Source of the DNA: Tenebrio molitor
Taxonomy: Eukaryota; Arthropoda; Insecta; Coleoptera; Tenebrionidae
NCBI RefSeq assembly: GCF_963966145.1
Contig: NW_027184165.1
Coordinates: forward strand, 1-64,000
Direction: 5' to 3'
Length of the DNA: 64,000 bases
The notes under the pieces were generated by a model. That model did not search any database and was not told the origin of the DNA. It was given only the letters and a program-made list of their open reading frames with translations. Positions 1-9,333 of the stretch are shown here, one piece after another (the first letter of the stretch is position 1; each line of letters begins with the position of its first letter). Both the position numbers and the translations under genes were made by a program.

Positions 1-560
1 ATAGAAACCATACAAAACGCATACGACTATTTCTGTTTTTCATTTCACGCACTGTTTTTTATTAGTTACCTAGCAACATGGTCACTGCATTGAAACTTCA
101 GAGTTCCTTCAAAAATTTGAATTTTTAATTTCAATTTTTTGAATCAATGATTTAATATAAAAATAACTATTGTGGAAAACAGCAAAAAATAAAATAATAC
201 CACTAATTGGCGGCTGGTCAGGATAGACCTAACGTTCGAAATTTAGAAAAATATTTTTTTTATTTTAATACTGTTACTTTTCTAATGAAGTGCGAAATAA
301 GTTGTGCCCCATAGCTATCTTTTTTATTTTTCACTACGACAATTACAAAGTGTTGATATTCACAACTTTTCGTGAGCACTTCGATAGAAATGAACAAGAA
401 CGCAGGAAAATTCCACACCGAATATTAATATTCTGTCTTGGCCCATGTTTACTTTTATCTACCGCAAAACAAAATGTTCGGATTTGTCAGGGGTATTCTG
501 ATTTAAAAAAAGAAGAACATTTGACGAATATTTTAAGTCTCAAACGTTTGGAAAATAATG
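1..560. other. AT-rich spacer before the R4/Dong-like fragment, unit 1
   Basis: No gene is supported. An open frame at 290-595 has no ATG at its start and no recognisable motif. Its end overlaps, in another frame, the start of the reverse-transcriptase relic that begins at about 561. Confidence 0.6.
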
Positions 561-1541
561 CAACAACAATTCATAGACTACAAAAAAGCCTATGATTCAG
601 TACCACATTCATGGTTAATTAAAATTCTTAAAATTTATAAAATTAATATTAAATTAAATCACCTTCTTTATATGGATGACATAAAACTTAACAATAACTG
701 AAAATCAATCAATATGTCGTGGTCATTACGAAAATTTAGAATATATAACTAAAGAAGGAGAAATCATTAAAAATTTAAATAAAGGAGAATTTTATAAATA
801 TTTAGGTATTAATCAATCAAATCAAATTAAATCTATTCTTTTGGTGTTATAAAATGGTCCAAAACTAATTTAAAGAATATAAATATTCAAACTAGAGTTC
901 TCTTTACAAAATTTTGTAAACATCACCCCAAATCTGCTGTTGAAAGATTTAATTTACCACGCGAAAATGGTGGTAGGGGTTTTTCAAATCTAGAAATTCT
1001 ACAACACAATCAAATTGCTTCACTAAAAAATTATTTTCTCAATAGAGCTCGTGATATGACACTATAGCAAATATAAAACAAAAGTCTTTACATGGGAGAT
1101 ATTTTAAAGAGCTGAGGGTTTTATATTTGCAATACAAGATCTTGCACCGTTTTGGCTCACAGCGAATATAAAAAACGTCATGATATATTCGCAAAAATTA
1201 TACACATGAATTTAGCAGTTAAATTCAATTTATTAAAGGATACACAACCACATTACATTTATAAACCAGAAAGTTGTTTAGAAAATGACAATTACAAATT
1301 ATATTTTGATCGCACAGTTTTAACTGACATTCACATTCAGCATAACAGACCAGACATTATTATTTTAAATAAACAACAAAAGCAAGCATATCTTTTAGAT
1401 ATAGCTGTTCCAAATTCACACAATATAACACAGACATATAATACAAAAATTAATAAATATATTATTATAATTTCAGCAACAGGAATAGTACCGCAATCTC
1501 TTTTTAAAAATTTAAAAATTTTGGACTTAGAGAACACATAA
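561..1541 (+). pseudogene. Decayed R4/Dong-like retrotransposon fragment (RT + endonuclease), unit 1
   Basis: Translated pieces read FIDYKKAYDSVPHSWL (RT motif A) and LLYMDDIKL (YMDD, motif C). Then come KYLGIN of the thumb region, a VERFNLPRENGGRGF segment, and RPDI followed by YLLDIAVP. The last pair is the PD...D pattern of the C-terminal restriction-like endonuclease of R2/R4/Dong-type elements. Motif B is missing, because motif A runs almost directly into motif C. Stops interrupt the frames (for example the TGA right after motif C). The final piece at 1152-1541 is still open but lacks the rest of the protein. It is clearly non-functional. The clade (R4/Dong, possibly R2-like) is inferred from motif style. 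All four units carry the fragment, so it predates array amplification. Confidence 0.8.
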
Positions 1542-2820
1542 AACACAAAAAAGTCAAAATGTGGAGGCGAGACGCCGGTAATTATGTTGATAAGCACTGC
1601 ACTACTGCCGCCGGGTGGAGGTGGGATACGAAAAGAAGATGCTCTCACTGCTCTCACTCACAATAAGTTCGGAAAAACCGAATTTTATTATCGTATTTAA
1701 TTGACGTCACAGTTACTTTGGCGAAACAGGAGCTCGCTTTTCGAAGGCATGATGAAAAAGACAGACGAATCAATTTGATATATAAAACCTAACAGGAACG
1801 GCTGGTCCATGAGGTCATTTGGGTAATGACCCCCTAAAAAATAAAGGTTTTACCCAACACCAGCCGCGACTGCAATGTACACAAGACTATGACTGCTACA
1901 TATTATGTTATTTCAACCAAATCAGAAGTACAATAATTTTGAAAAGTAAGTGCAATGTATACTTCTAAATCTATCTAAATTTATTAATATGTAATTTTTT
2001 TCAAAACTATCGATCTTTCTTTGAAACATTTTCAATTCACAATTCACTGTTGGAAGCGCTGTACTTTTTAGTATAAATACGTATACGAAAAATTAAAATA
2101 ATAGTTGAATTAACACATCGTTAAATGTTACGAGGAACATAGTTTTTTGGATTACACAGCAAAATCTTGGAATTTCAGTCCGATATTACTCCATTGAGTC
2201 TTTGGACTCACAAATAAATACCTCGAAAAGCCGACAAACATCTGTCTAGAACTTTTCTAGTAACCAGAGGGTATCGTAAACGACCCGTGTTTAGACCTCT
2301 TTCGTGAAAGTGACCGACCGCCGGCGCCGCTCGATTTCGTCATAAATCTCAGCCGTACCCCCCACGATAATTGACAAGTCTGTCATACAGCCCTACCATT
2401 TAAAACCTTTATTCTCTTCGTTTTAAAAATAGTTTCGCATGGTTTTTCTCTCTTCTCGTTTTACAATGGTCCAGTGACTAATAAATGAGTGTTGTGTTAT
2501 GAGTTTGTTCGAGCTCAAAAAAACGTGGTTCGAAATTGTTTAACGTTTAACGAATGGTAAGTTATTCTAGTTTTTATGTTGGTCTTAACGTGTTAGGGGC
2601 CAAGAATACAACATTGTCTGTCCATTATAACATAGAACTGATATGTTGAATTCAGATCTCTAATTATTTAAAAACCAAAAAAATAAAGCAGCAGTCAAAG
2701 TGGCATGTACGCGTAACCTAATATATATTTTTTTTACATTAAAAGATCGCCGTCTTCCTCGTCGCACTTACGACATTTGCATATGTTATCTTTGTTAAAC
2801 TCACGGAAGGAATATAATGA
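1542..2820. other. Spacer between R4/Dong-like fragment and 5S fragment, unit 1
   Basis: No gene seen. It holds a nested inverted repeat at 1799-1866, with outer arms cggctggt/accagccg and inner arms ggtcatt/aatgacc. A block at 2352-2398 resembles the 3' UTR of element C. An A-run on the minus strand at about 2728-2735 lies downstream of the 5S-like fragment. Confidence 0.6.
2352..2398 (+). repeat. Fossil block resembling element C 3' UTR, unit 1
   Basis: The run ttgacaagtctgtcatacag followed by ccctacc closely matches the element C 3' UTR near 62002, where ttgacaagtctgtcacagcc is followed by ctaca. It also matches the truncated copy near 42212. Upstream, gccgtac echoes the right arm of the C hairpin. 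Copies lie at 17314, 32170 and 47248. It is probably the remnant of an older 5'-truncated insertion of a C relative. I see no clear target duplication. Confidence 0.5.
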
Positions 2821-2886
2821 ACCGGTCACCCGTCCAAGTGCTGACCGCTGCCCGCGTGGCTTACCTTCGGTGATCGAACGACAACC
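2821..2886 (-). pseudogene. 5S rRNA 3'-half fragment, unit 1
   Basis: Read on the minus strand this matches 5S positions 31 to about 98 with scattered changes (for example GTTCGATCACCGAAGG and CACTTGGACGGGTGACC). It lacks the first 30 bases and the last 20 or so. It starts at exactly the 5S position where element A's 3' end joins the real gene. The sequence before it (GAATAAA, then GGTAAA) resembles the tail of element A. It is probably the downstream half of an old interrupted 5S copy. A 5S-derived SINE is the alternative. Confidence 0.65.
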
Positions 2887-3081
2887 TTTACCGTTTGACG
2901 AGTTTTTATTCTGCAATTGTTTACAATTAATCGACAAAAAAAATTGTTTTCTTAATTATCTAGTACTTAAAGCTATGAATCTACATTATACGGGTCTGTG
3001 CATGTTTCCGAATACCTGCACGAAAAACAAATCGGTTCGGTGGTTGCTATGGATTTCAAAAAAAAACAAAAAGTGTTGGGG

Positions 3082-3170
3082 GGCAACGGCACGCGGTGTT
3101 CCCAAGCGGTCACCCATCCAAGTACTGACCGCGCCCGACGTTGCTTAACTTCGGTGATCGGACGAGAACC
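3082..3170 (-). rRNA. 5S rRNA gene, 3' part (positions 31-119), interrupted by element A
   Basis: Minus strand reads as insect-type 5S from GGTTCTCGTCCGATCACCGA to GTGCCGTTGCC and includes the internal Pol III control region. Together with 7837-7877 it makes a 119-base 5S whose ends pair (GGCAACGGC with GCCGTTGCC). T-runs follow on the minus strand (plus strand about 3057-3076) and would serve as the Pol III terminator. Bases 3160-3170 are the target duplication of element A. The gene cannot give normal 5S RNA in this copy, although the internal promoter is still present. Confidence 0.93.
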
Positions 3171-3526
3171 AATTACCAATTAACAATTCTTTATTCAGTT
3201 TAATATATACATTATGTGTGCTTTGCCTTGGTCGGCTTACAATGGTAAGTTTACATGCTTAATGCCCTTACCCCTGTTCGGGGTTTTACAACTGTTTTAA
3301 TAGTGTTTACACATTCTTCGCATGCCTTGAGATTACTATTTACAATGTTTGTTTGGGTTTTTATTATTTATTTACATTGTTATTCTATTTACATGAGTTT
3401 GTTCCCAGACCCGCGGCCGCCAGCAGCCTCTCTGTTCACTCCCTCAACTCCCCTCCGGGTTCCGAAGTGCTTCCCCCGGTTTGCGTTTTTGGTATGTTTG
3501 AGTAGCGATTATTTGTTTTATTTTAT

Positions 3527-6241
3527 TTAATCAGATAAGTCGAGTGTGCTATAGGGTAGTTTGTGCTTTGTTCTTTTTAGTTTTTTATGGGTATTAGTGA
3601 TATCATTTGTCAGGGGGTTGTGTCCTATTCGATTGCGGTAAAAGCCGGTGGAGAGTCTGTTAATGTGTGCTCTTAGCATTTCGACATTTGCCGTGTCATG
3701 AAGTGTGACTGTTTTGGTGTATCTGCCTGAGCCGGTGGCAAATCTAAGGCACTTGTTTTGAAAACGCTGCAGTGGTATTAGTGTTGTTTTGGAGATATTG
3801 CACCACACCGGCGCTGCATAAGTGACAACTGGTCTGATTATTGTTTTGTAAATTTTGATTTTGTTCTGGTTTGACAACTTGCTTTTTTTATTCATTAATG
3901 GGAAGAGTGCGTTAAATGTTTTTCTAGCTTTTTCGAGTGTCTTGTTGACATGCGTGTGAAAAGTTAGTCTCGAGTCTAAGTGTACTCCTAGATATTTAAC
4001 TGATGGTTTTGTTTGAATTTTCTGTTCCTTTAACTTGAGGGGCGTAATAATTTTGTTGTTCGTGAATTTTTTGCTGAAGAGGATTGTTTCCGTCTTTGCT
4101 GAATTAATCCCAATCAGCCATTTATCAAAGTAGTCCTCCAGCAGGTTCACCTGGATTTGTACTTGTTTATTGGCAACTTCCGCGTTGAACGAGTGCGCAT
4201 ATACCGCGGTGTCGTCCGCGTACAGTGCAAGGTTTGTTTTTGTGAATTTAGGTATGTCGTTAATATAAATTGAAAATAATTTTGGGCCAAGAATTGAGCC
4301 TTGTGGAACTCCTGCTTTAATTGGCTTTTGATCCGAAAGGGTTGACTCTACTTTCACCTGAAGGGTTCTGTTGTTAAGATATGACTGAATTAATTTTATG
4401 AAATTTACCGGTAACTCTTTTTGTAATAGTTTGTATGTCAAACCTTGCACCCATACGCGGTCGAACGCCTTTTGAATGTCTAGCAGAGTCATGGCGGTGA
4501 CTTTGTCCTTATTATAATTATAGGCGATGTCGTTTGCGATCCGCGCTACCTGTTGGGTCGTGTCGTGTCCCGGACGGAAGCCGAACTGCTCCGGTCTGGT
4601 CATGTTGTATTTTTTGTCCAGTTTAATTAGCCTATCCAGGATTATTTTTTCGGTTAGTTTAGCGAGGGTATTTAGGAGGCTAATAGGTCTGAAATTACCT
4701 GGGTCAGAGTTTTTTGTGGTTTTGGGGATTGGGATTACTATTGCATTTTTCCATGTTTGGGGGAAATGTTGTAACCTGATTATTGCGTTAATGATATAAT
4801 TGATCTGAACAATTGCTTTCTGTGGTAGATTTTTGAGTATGATGTTGGGAATTTCGTCTTCGCCAGGAGCCTTTTTATTGGGGAGTAATTTAATTTTTTG
4901 TTTTATTTCCTGAGGGGAGGTTTGATAGTTTTTAAAATATGTTTCGTCGCAAGCGAAATTTGTTTGGCTGAATTTATTGATGGTGTCCATGATGAGTTTT
5001 TGCTCGTCTGTCATTGGTCGAGTGTCAAGTAGGAGGTCGTGAATTTTAGAATAGTGGCAGGAGAGAAGCTCCGCCCTTTCTGCGTCCGTGATGGCGGCCC
5101 GGCTGCCGTCCCGGATCACGCCCAGCGGTGCTCTCTTCTTTTTAAGTAGCTTACTTATTTTGTATAGTGTATCATCATTACTCCCGACATCCTCTAATTT
5201 TTTATCCCAGACATTACTGCGGTTGGTTTTAATTTCATTTCTGATTTTGTGATTTAATTTGCTTATTTGTTCTTTGATGCCTGGGTGTTGCGTTCTTTGC
5301 CAGATACGCTTTAATTTATTTCTGTTTTTAATTTTTTCTTTTACTTGAGGAGTAATAATTTCACTTTCTTGATTTTTGTTGAGTGTTACTTTATATGTGT
5401 TTATCTCTATTGCTTTTTGGATTATTTTCGTGAATTTAACTACTGCTTGTTCAAGCGCAGTAATGTCTGGGATTGAATTATTGATTTGTATGGCGCTATT
5501 TAGTGTCTCCCTAAAAATTTTCCAGTCGGTTTTTTTGTAGCTGATTTTTGTCTGCTGTCGCACCTCCTTTTGTTGGCCTGAGAGTACCGTTTTTACAGGA
5601 TTATGGTCTGAGTCCAACTCAGGTAGCGAGAGCGGCTTTTGTAAGTTATCGATGTTGTTTGATAATATTAAATCGATTGTCGTCGGGGTCATTAAGTTCG
5701 CGGGATGGTGCGTGTGCTCATCTGGATAATTAATTATGATGTCTGCGTCTTCCGCATAATTTCGGAGCAGGGTGCCGTTGGGGTTCGTGCGATTACAATT
5801 CCAGGCAGGGTGCTTGGAGTTGAAATCGCCCGCAACGATCACCTTGTCCGCCGTGTTAAATATTTCATCTAAGTCATCCCGTGTGAACCTGTTGGAGGGC
5901 CTATTGTATGCGGCGTATACGTGGACTCCGCTTATTAATTTAATACCCACAATTTCAAGCGCGTTACCGGGCGGAATGTTAACTTTTTGGTGTGGTACAT
6001 TTTTATGGACTAGCAGTGCTACTCCACCGGCATTTACGGCGTTCGGTCTGTCCTCCCTGTGTATTACGTAATTTCTAAGTCTTACCTTATTTGTTGGGGT
6101 TAGCTTGGTCTCGCTGATCGCCATGATGTCGACCTTGTGAGTTTCCAAGAAGTCGGTCAGCGAGCCCAGTTTGTTGCCGACTCCGTTTGAGTTCCACGTC
6201 ACGATTGTAAGATTGAATTTAGAAATCGTACTCGTTAACAT
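3527..6241 (-). CDS. Element A ORF2: AP-endonuclease / reverse transcriptase
   Basis: A 904-residue open frame starting at a real ATG that lies inside the end of ORF1, overlapping it by about 23 bases in the -1 frame. The AP-like endonuclease spans about residues 10-220: TWNSNG (15-20), SETKL (Glu44), GDFNSKH (138-144) and DSDHNP (210-215). This domain nicks the target DNA. The reverse transcriptase spans about 480-760: AFD (motif A, 592-594), GVPQGS (644-649) and YADD (674-677). It copies the RNA onto the nicked target. A C-terminal region of about 140 residues has no RNase H pattern and no CCHC. The frame is intact, so this enzyme could still act if translated. Family is Jockey-like by motif wording and lack of RNase H. 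Confidence 0.93.
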   Translation of the reverse strand: MLTSTISKFNLTIVTWNSNGVGNKLGSLTDFLETHKVDIMAISETKLTPTNKVRLRNYVIHREDRPNAVNAGGVALLVHKNVPHQKVNIPPGNALEIVGIKLISGVHVYAAYNRPSNRFTRDDLDEIFNTADKVIVAGDFNSKHPAWNCNRTNPNGTLLRNYAEDADIIINYPDEHTHHPANLMTPTTIDLILSNNIDNLQKPLSLPELDSDHNPVKTVLSGQQKEVRQQTKISYKKTDWKIFRETLNSAIQINNSIPDITALEQAVVKFTKIIQKAIEINTYKVTLNKNQESEIITPQVKEKIKNRNKLKRIWQRTQHPGIKEQISKLNHKIRNEIKTNRSNVWDKKLEDVGSNDDTLYKISKLLKKKRAPLGVIRDGSRAAITDAERAELLSCHYSKIHDLLLDTRPMTDEQKLIMDTINKFSQTNFACDETYFKNYQTSPQEIKQKIKLLPNKKAPGEDEIPNIILKNLPQKAIVQINYIINAIIRLQHFPQTWKNAIVIPIPKTTKNSDPGNFRPISLLNTLAKLTEKIILDRLIKLDKKYNMTRPEQFGFRPGHDTTQQVARIANDIAYNYNKDKVTAMTLLDIQKAFDRVWVQGLTYKLLQKELPVNFIKLIQSYLNNRTLQVKVESTLSDQKPIKAGVPQGSILGPKLFSIYINDIPKFTKTNLALYADDTAVYAHSFNAEVANKQVQIQVNLLEDYFDKWLIGINSAKTETILFSKKFTNNKIITPLKLKEQKIQTKPSVKYLGVHLDSRLTFHTHVNKTLEKARKTFNALFPLMNKKSKLSNQNKIKIYKTIIRPVVTYAAPVWCNISKTTLIPLQRFQNKCLRFATGSGRYTKTVTLHDTANVEMLRAHINRLSTGFYRNRIGHNPLTNDITNTHKKLKRTKHKLPYSTLDLSD

Positions 6242-7470
6242 TTAGCGAAAATTCCAAAATTACGTTGAATTTTTGATCTTTAGTATTTGCTTTTGCTAGA
6301 AGGTTGTTGAGGTCGCGAATCGCTCTTAGCACTTCCTTAATGTTGATTTGATTATTTAAACGTCTTAATTCCGCGAATAGGCTGGTGGCGCTCGCGGTGT
6401 CTGGGGTTTGTGCCTCGGACAATTTTTCTCTGTTTTGTTGGGGTGTTGGCCCCGTTTCTGTGTTTTTTTTTGTTTGCATTGATTTGCGCGTTGCTCGTCT
6501 CTTTGTTCCACGGGTTCGTGGTGGGCGCCGGTGCTGGAACAAATGCTTTACTGTTATTTTTTCCTACCTCGTTGCCGAGATGCTCCATTCTGCTTTTATA
6601 GACGTTGCAGCTCGTGTCGTTCGCGGCATGGTTCTCCTTACAATTTGCACACTTCAACTCCTCCTTTGGTATGGGTCCTATATGTTCGTATGTGAAGTGC
6701 TCCTGGGCGCACTTCAGACATCTCGGATTTGAGTTGCAGTTGCTGGTCGCGTGGCCCCAGCGTTGGCATCGATGGCATTGGGTTATGAATTTGTTATTGG
6801 TATGTCTCGTCCACTCGATGCGGGTGTTGAGTAATGTCTTTGCTTGCGTTTCGAGTTGATTTTGTGTGATCGATTTGTCGGTTATAACTAGGTATTTTGG
6901 GCGATTTGTTCCCTTCATTTTGTACAATTTAATTGTGTCAATTTCGTGCTCTTCTTTGAGGGCATCTTGTACTTCCTCTACTGACGGGTTTTGGCCCAGC
7001 CCTTGTAGCACAAATGCGTGCGTTTTCTCATCTTTGTGTGTAAACGAGTGGTAGCTTGTTCCCGTTTGCGATAAAACACTTTTAATTTTGATCCAGTCCG
7101 CCTTATTTTGTGTGTATATGGTGGTGTTTTTCCTGGTAAACTTAATATTATACTTTTTCCCAATGTGTCGGCGGAGCATTTGTTCTAGGTCGTTAAAATT
7201 CTCGACAAATCCGTGTATAATTACTGGTGGCGGTGGTCTTTCCTTATTAGTGTTTGCGGCGTCAGTGCGCTTGCTGCTGGTCTCCATTGGCCTGCTGCTA
7301 GTTCCCGCCGCTGCGGATTGTATTGTCTCGGAGACACGGTTCAGGGGCTCAAAGGTGTTTCTGATTTTCAACGGGGGAAAGTCTTTGTTTGGGTCAGGTA
7401 GTCGCTTATTACCTTTGACGGGCCCTTCCCAGCCGGTGCCGTCGTCGCCAATTGTTGCATCAGTCTCCAT
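6219..7470 (-). pseudogene. Element A ORF1: gag-like zinc-knuckle protein, frameshifted
   Basis: RNA-binding ORF1 protein of a Jockey-type element. It has an acidic N-terminal part, a central domain like the pre-zinc-knuckle domain of these proteins, and three knuckles: CHRCQRWGHATSNC, CLKCAQEH with a final His instead of Cys, and CANCKENHAANDTSC. The frame opens upstream to 7701 but no ATG is seen before 7470, so the start is uncertain. At a run of nine T (6463-6471; A9 in the RNA) the frame breaks. The rest of the protein continues in the next frame to 6219, recognisable as the leucine-rich C-terminus found in element B (LFAELRRLNN). A one-base gain in the run explains it. Programmed slippage is possible but unproven. 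Confidence 0.8.
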
Positions 7471-7836
7471 TGTTTCCGCTGTAATTTTCTCACTTTCACT
7501 TTCACTGTCTTGTTCGTTTTCACTTTCGTGTTCACTTTCACTGGTACTTATTTGTCTCGATCGTTTGTCTTTCGCGGCACATTGAATGTTACCCGATTCG
7601 AGTTCGTTTCTCAGTTTGTTAATTAAAATACGTGCCTCGCGTCCCGGACATGCCGCCTCGGGCTTCAGGCGTTTTAGTAACGGACAGTTTTTCACTCTCA
7701 CTATTTTTAATTATTAATTGTTTGGATTTAATCGTAACACCACACTATTAACTAACTGTTAACTTTTCTCTGTGCACTTGTCTAGACGGAGCAGGTAACC
7801 GGTGCGTCCGCTCGGGTCGACCGCTCAGACAAGAAT

Positions 7837-7877
7837 GGACGAGAACCGGTGCTTTTCAACGTGGTATGGCCGTTGCC
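7837..7877 (-). rRNA. 5S rRNA gene, 5' part (positions 1-41), unit 1
   Basis: Minus strand starts GGCAACGGCCATACCACG, the typical 5S 5' end, and breaks at position 41 where element A begins. Bases 7837-7847 (ggacgagaacc) are the second copy of the 11-bp duplication. Confidence 0.93.
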
Positions 7878-8291
7878 GTGGTGTTTAGGTGTGATCGTTG
7901 GTGTAAAATATATTGCTTTTAACATTCCGATGCACGAATATGAACATCAAAACGCGATGCGTTTCGTTTCCGTATGCACTTACCCTCTGACGACCGACGT
8001 CGGACCGAACTAACGGGAAATCCCACAACAACCACCACGTCACGCTCTAACGACAAGAGAGACTACTAGACGGACTGGCGATCTCCCGCGTCGCACATTT
8101 TTCGACCGCCGGCGGCGGTGGAAAATCCAGAATTTCACCCCACCTACCGCGCTGCTTGCTCCGACGACGACGAGATTCCCACATTTGGATCGACCGAAAT
8201 ATGTAAGTAATATCAGGAAGTTCCGATTTTCGAGAGGAGACCTGTGTTTCTATTTACCTATCTATAATAATTATCGTTATAATCATCATAT

Positions 8292-8351
8292 CATTATTAT
8301 TATTATTAACATTATTATTTATTACCATTATTATTATTATTATTATTATTT
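8292..8351. repeat. (TTA)n microsatellite upstream of H1, unit 1
   Basis: An imperfect run of tta/att triplets interrupted by aac and acc. It appears the same length in each unit, since unit periods are otherwise fully explained by the insertions. Confidence 0.85.
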
Positions 8352-9214
8352 ATCGTCCCTCGGATTCGGCGATCTTCGAAAATCCAAGTTGGACCGTTAG
8401 ACATTCGAACGCGGTGTGCGTGGCTGACGAGTTGTTATTTTTGGCGTTTTTTCTTCGATCTTCACCCCGACTTCGGACGACGCAGGTCGGACACGAAATT
8501 ACGAAGAGAGAAAGACGGAAGAAAGGAAGAAAACCTGAAGATCCGTCGAAGAAAATATCGGAAAACTCGTAGGTGCGGCATCGGTCGGACGATGAAGACC
8601 GTCTCCTTTCGGATGATCCTCTCGACGGACTTTCGGCCGTCCCGAAGGGTCCGGACGGCAACGGGACCCGTCGTCGACTCGTCCCGTTTCAACTTCCGCC
8701 GAAAACGATCGACCTGAACGTCGGAGAGGCGGTTCGCGGCATCCTGTTGTCGGAATTGCCTCGGTTCGAACACCAGGTCCTTTCTGTGCTTCGACCGTTT
8801 CGGAAGCGTTTGGCGACGCGAAGATGTCGTAAAATCGAGAAGGTGGCGCGGTATTCCGGGAAGAGATGGACCAATATTTCGGCGAACGAAATATGGATTC
8901 CCGGAATCGACGCGTCTACCCCGCACCGCCGACGTAAACCGTCGGTCCCGAATCGAAACCGTGACGACCCGGATTTAGGGCTGGTGGTTGGAGGGGCGTG
9001 TACCTGATTCGAAACCCACCGACGTTCCGAGACGAACTTCGCTATCTCCAGGGAAACTTCGGAAACCGAGTTCGGCCAGCTTGATCACACGGTGGCGATG
9101 GTGATCGAGGAAAGAGGACGATGCCATCACGCGGGCAACGATTCCGAGGCCTGCAATTTCTTCGACGGCGGACGCGGTGCGCGTTCAGTCTTCCGTCCGC
9201 AGTGGCGACTATTT

Positions 9215-9220
9215 TATAAA
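9215..9220 (+). promoter_or_regulatory. H1 TATA box, unit 1
   Basis: tataaa, 114 bp before the H1 ATG, at the end of the GC-rich upstream region. Copies lie at 24071, 38927 and 54005. Confidence 0.6.
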
Positions 9221-9333
9221 GACTTAGAAAATTTTTTTGTTCAATTCTCGTTCACGAGGTGCTCGAAGTGTACGTGTGTGAGCAAGTGTTTTTTCAATAA
9301 TTATTATTAACTTTTAACGTTTTAACGTGAAAG

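Larger units (their letters stand above)
3171..7836 (-). mobile_element. Element A: Jockey-like non-LTR retrotransposon in 5S rRNA, unit 1
   Basis: This 4666-bp element lies between two copies of ggacgagaacc (3160-3170 and 7837-7847) inside the 5S gene, in 5S orientation. On the minus strand it has a 5' UTR, a gag-like ORF1 (frameshifted, 7470-6219), an APE+RT ORF2 (6241-3527) and a 3' UTR of about 356 bp. The 3' UTR ends with AATAAA and an AT-rich tail rather than a clean poly(A). The 5' end starts ATTC, fitting an initiator +1 A, and GGACGC lies at +28, fitting a downstream promoter element. No RNase H domain is seen. This layout is typical of the Jockey group. The ORF1 frameshift suggests a dead or slipping copy. 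Confidence 0.93.
7878..9333. other. Region between 5S 5' end and H1, unit 1
   Basis: This holds the 5S 5' flank, a (TTA)n microsatellite at about 8292-8351, and then a GC- and CpG-rich stretch from about 8390 to 9200 open in several frames on both strands. The frame at 8573-9007 starts at GTG, has no ATG at its start and matches no family I recognise. The H1 TATA box tataaa lies at 9215-9220, 114 bp before the H1 ATG. I treat the GC-rich part as H1 upstream DNA. Confidence 0.6.

Noticed and set aside
290..595. 101-codon frame at the unit start
   Set aside because: It starts at a non-ATG codon, matches nothing, and its end overlaps the RT relic in another frame.
1799..1866. Hammerhead ribozyme
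   Set aside because: The nested hairpin lacks the CUGAUGA and GAAA core.
2777..3148. Possible protein frame across the 5S fragment and 5S gene
   Set aside because: Its bases are explained by 5S and degenerate 5S sequence on the other strand.
3171..7836. LTR retrotransposon or retrovirus-like element
   Set aside because: No LTRs, protease, integrase or envelope. The APE+RT layout and target duplications of variable length fit non-LTR elements.
8573..9007. 144-codon frame upstream of H1 with opposing long frames (8462-8926)
   Set aside because: It starts at GTG, has no ATG at its start and no recognised motif. The region is CpG-rich with few stops on both strands, which makes long frames by chance.
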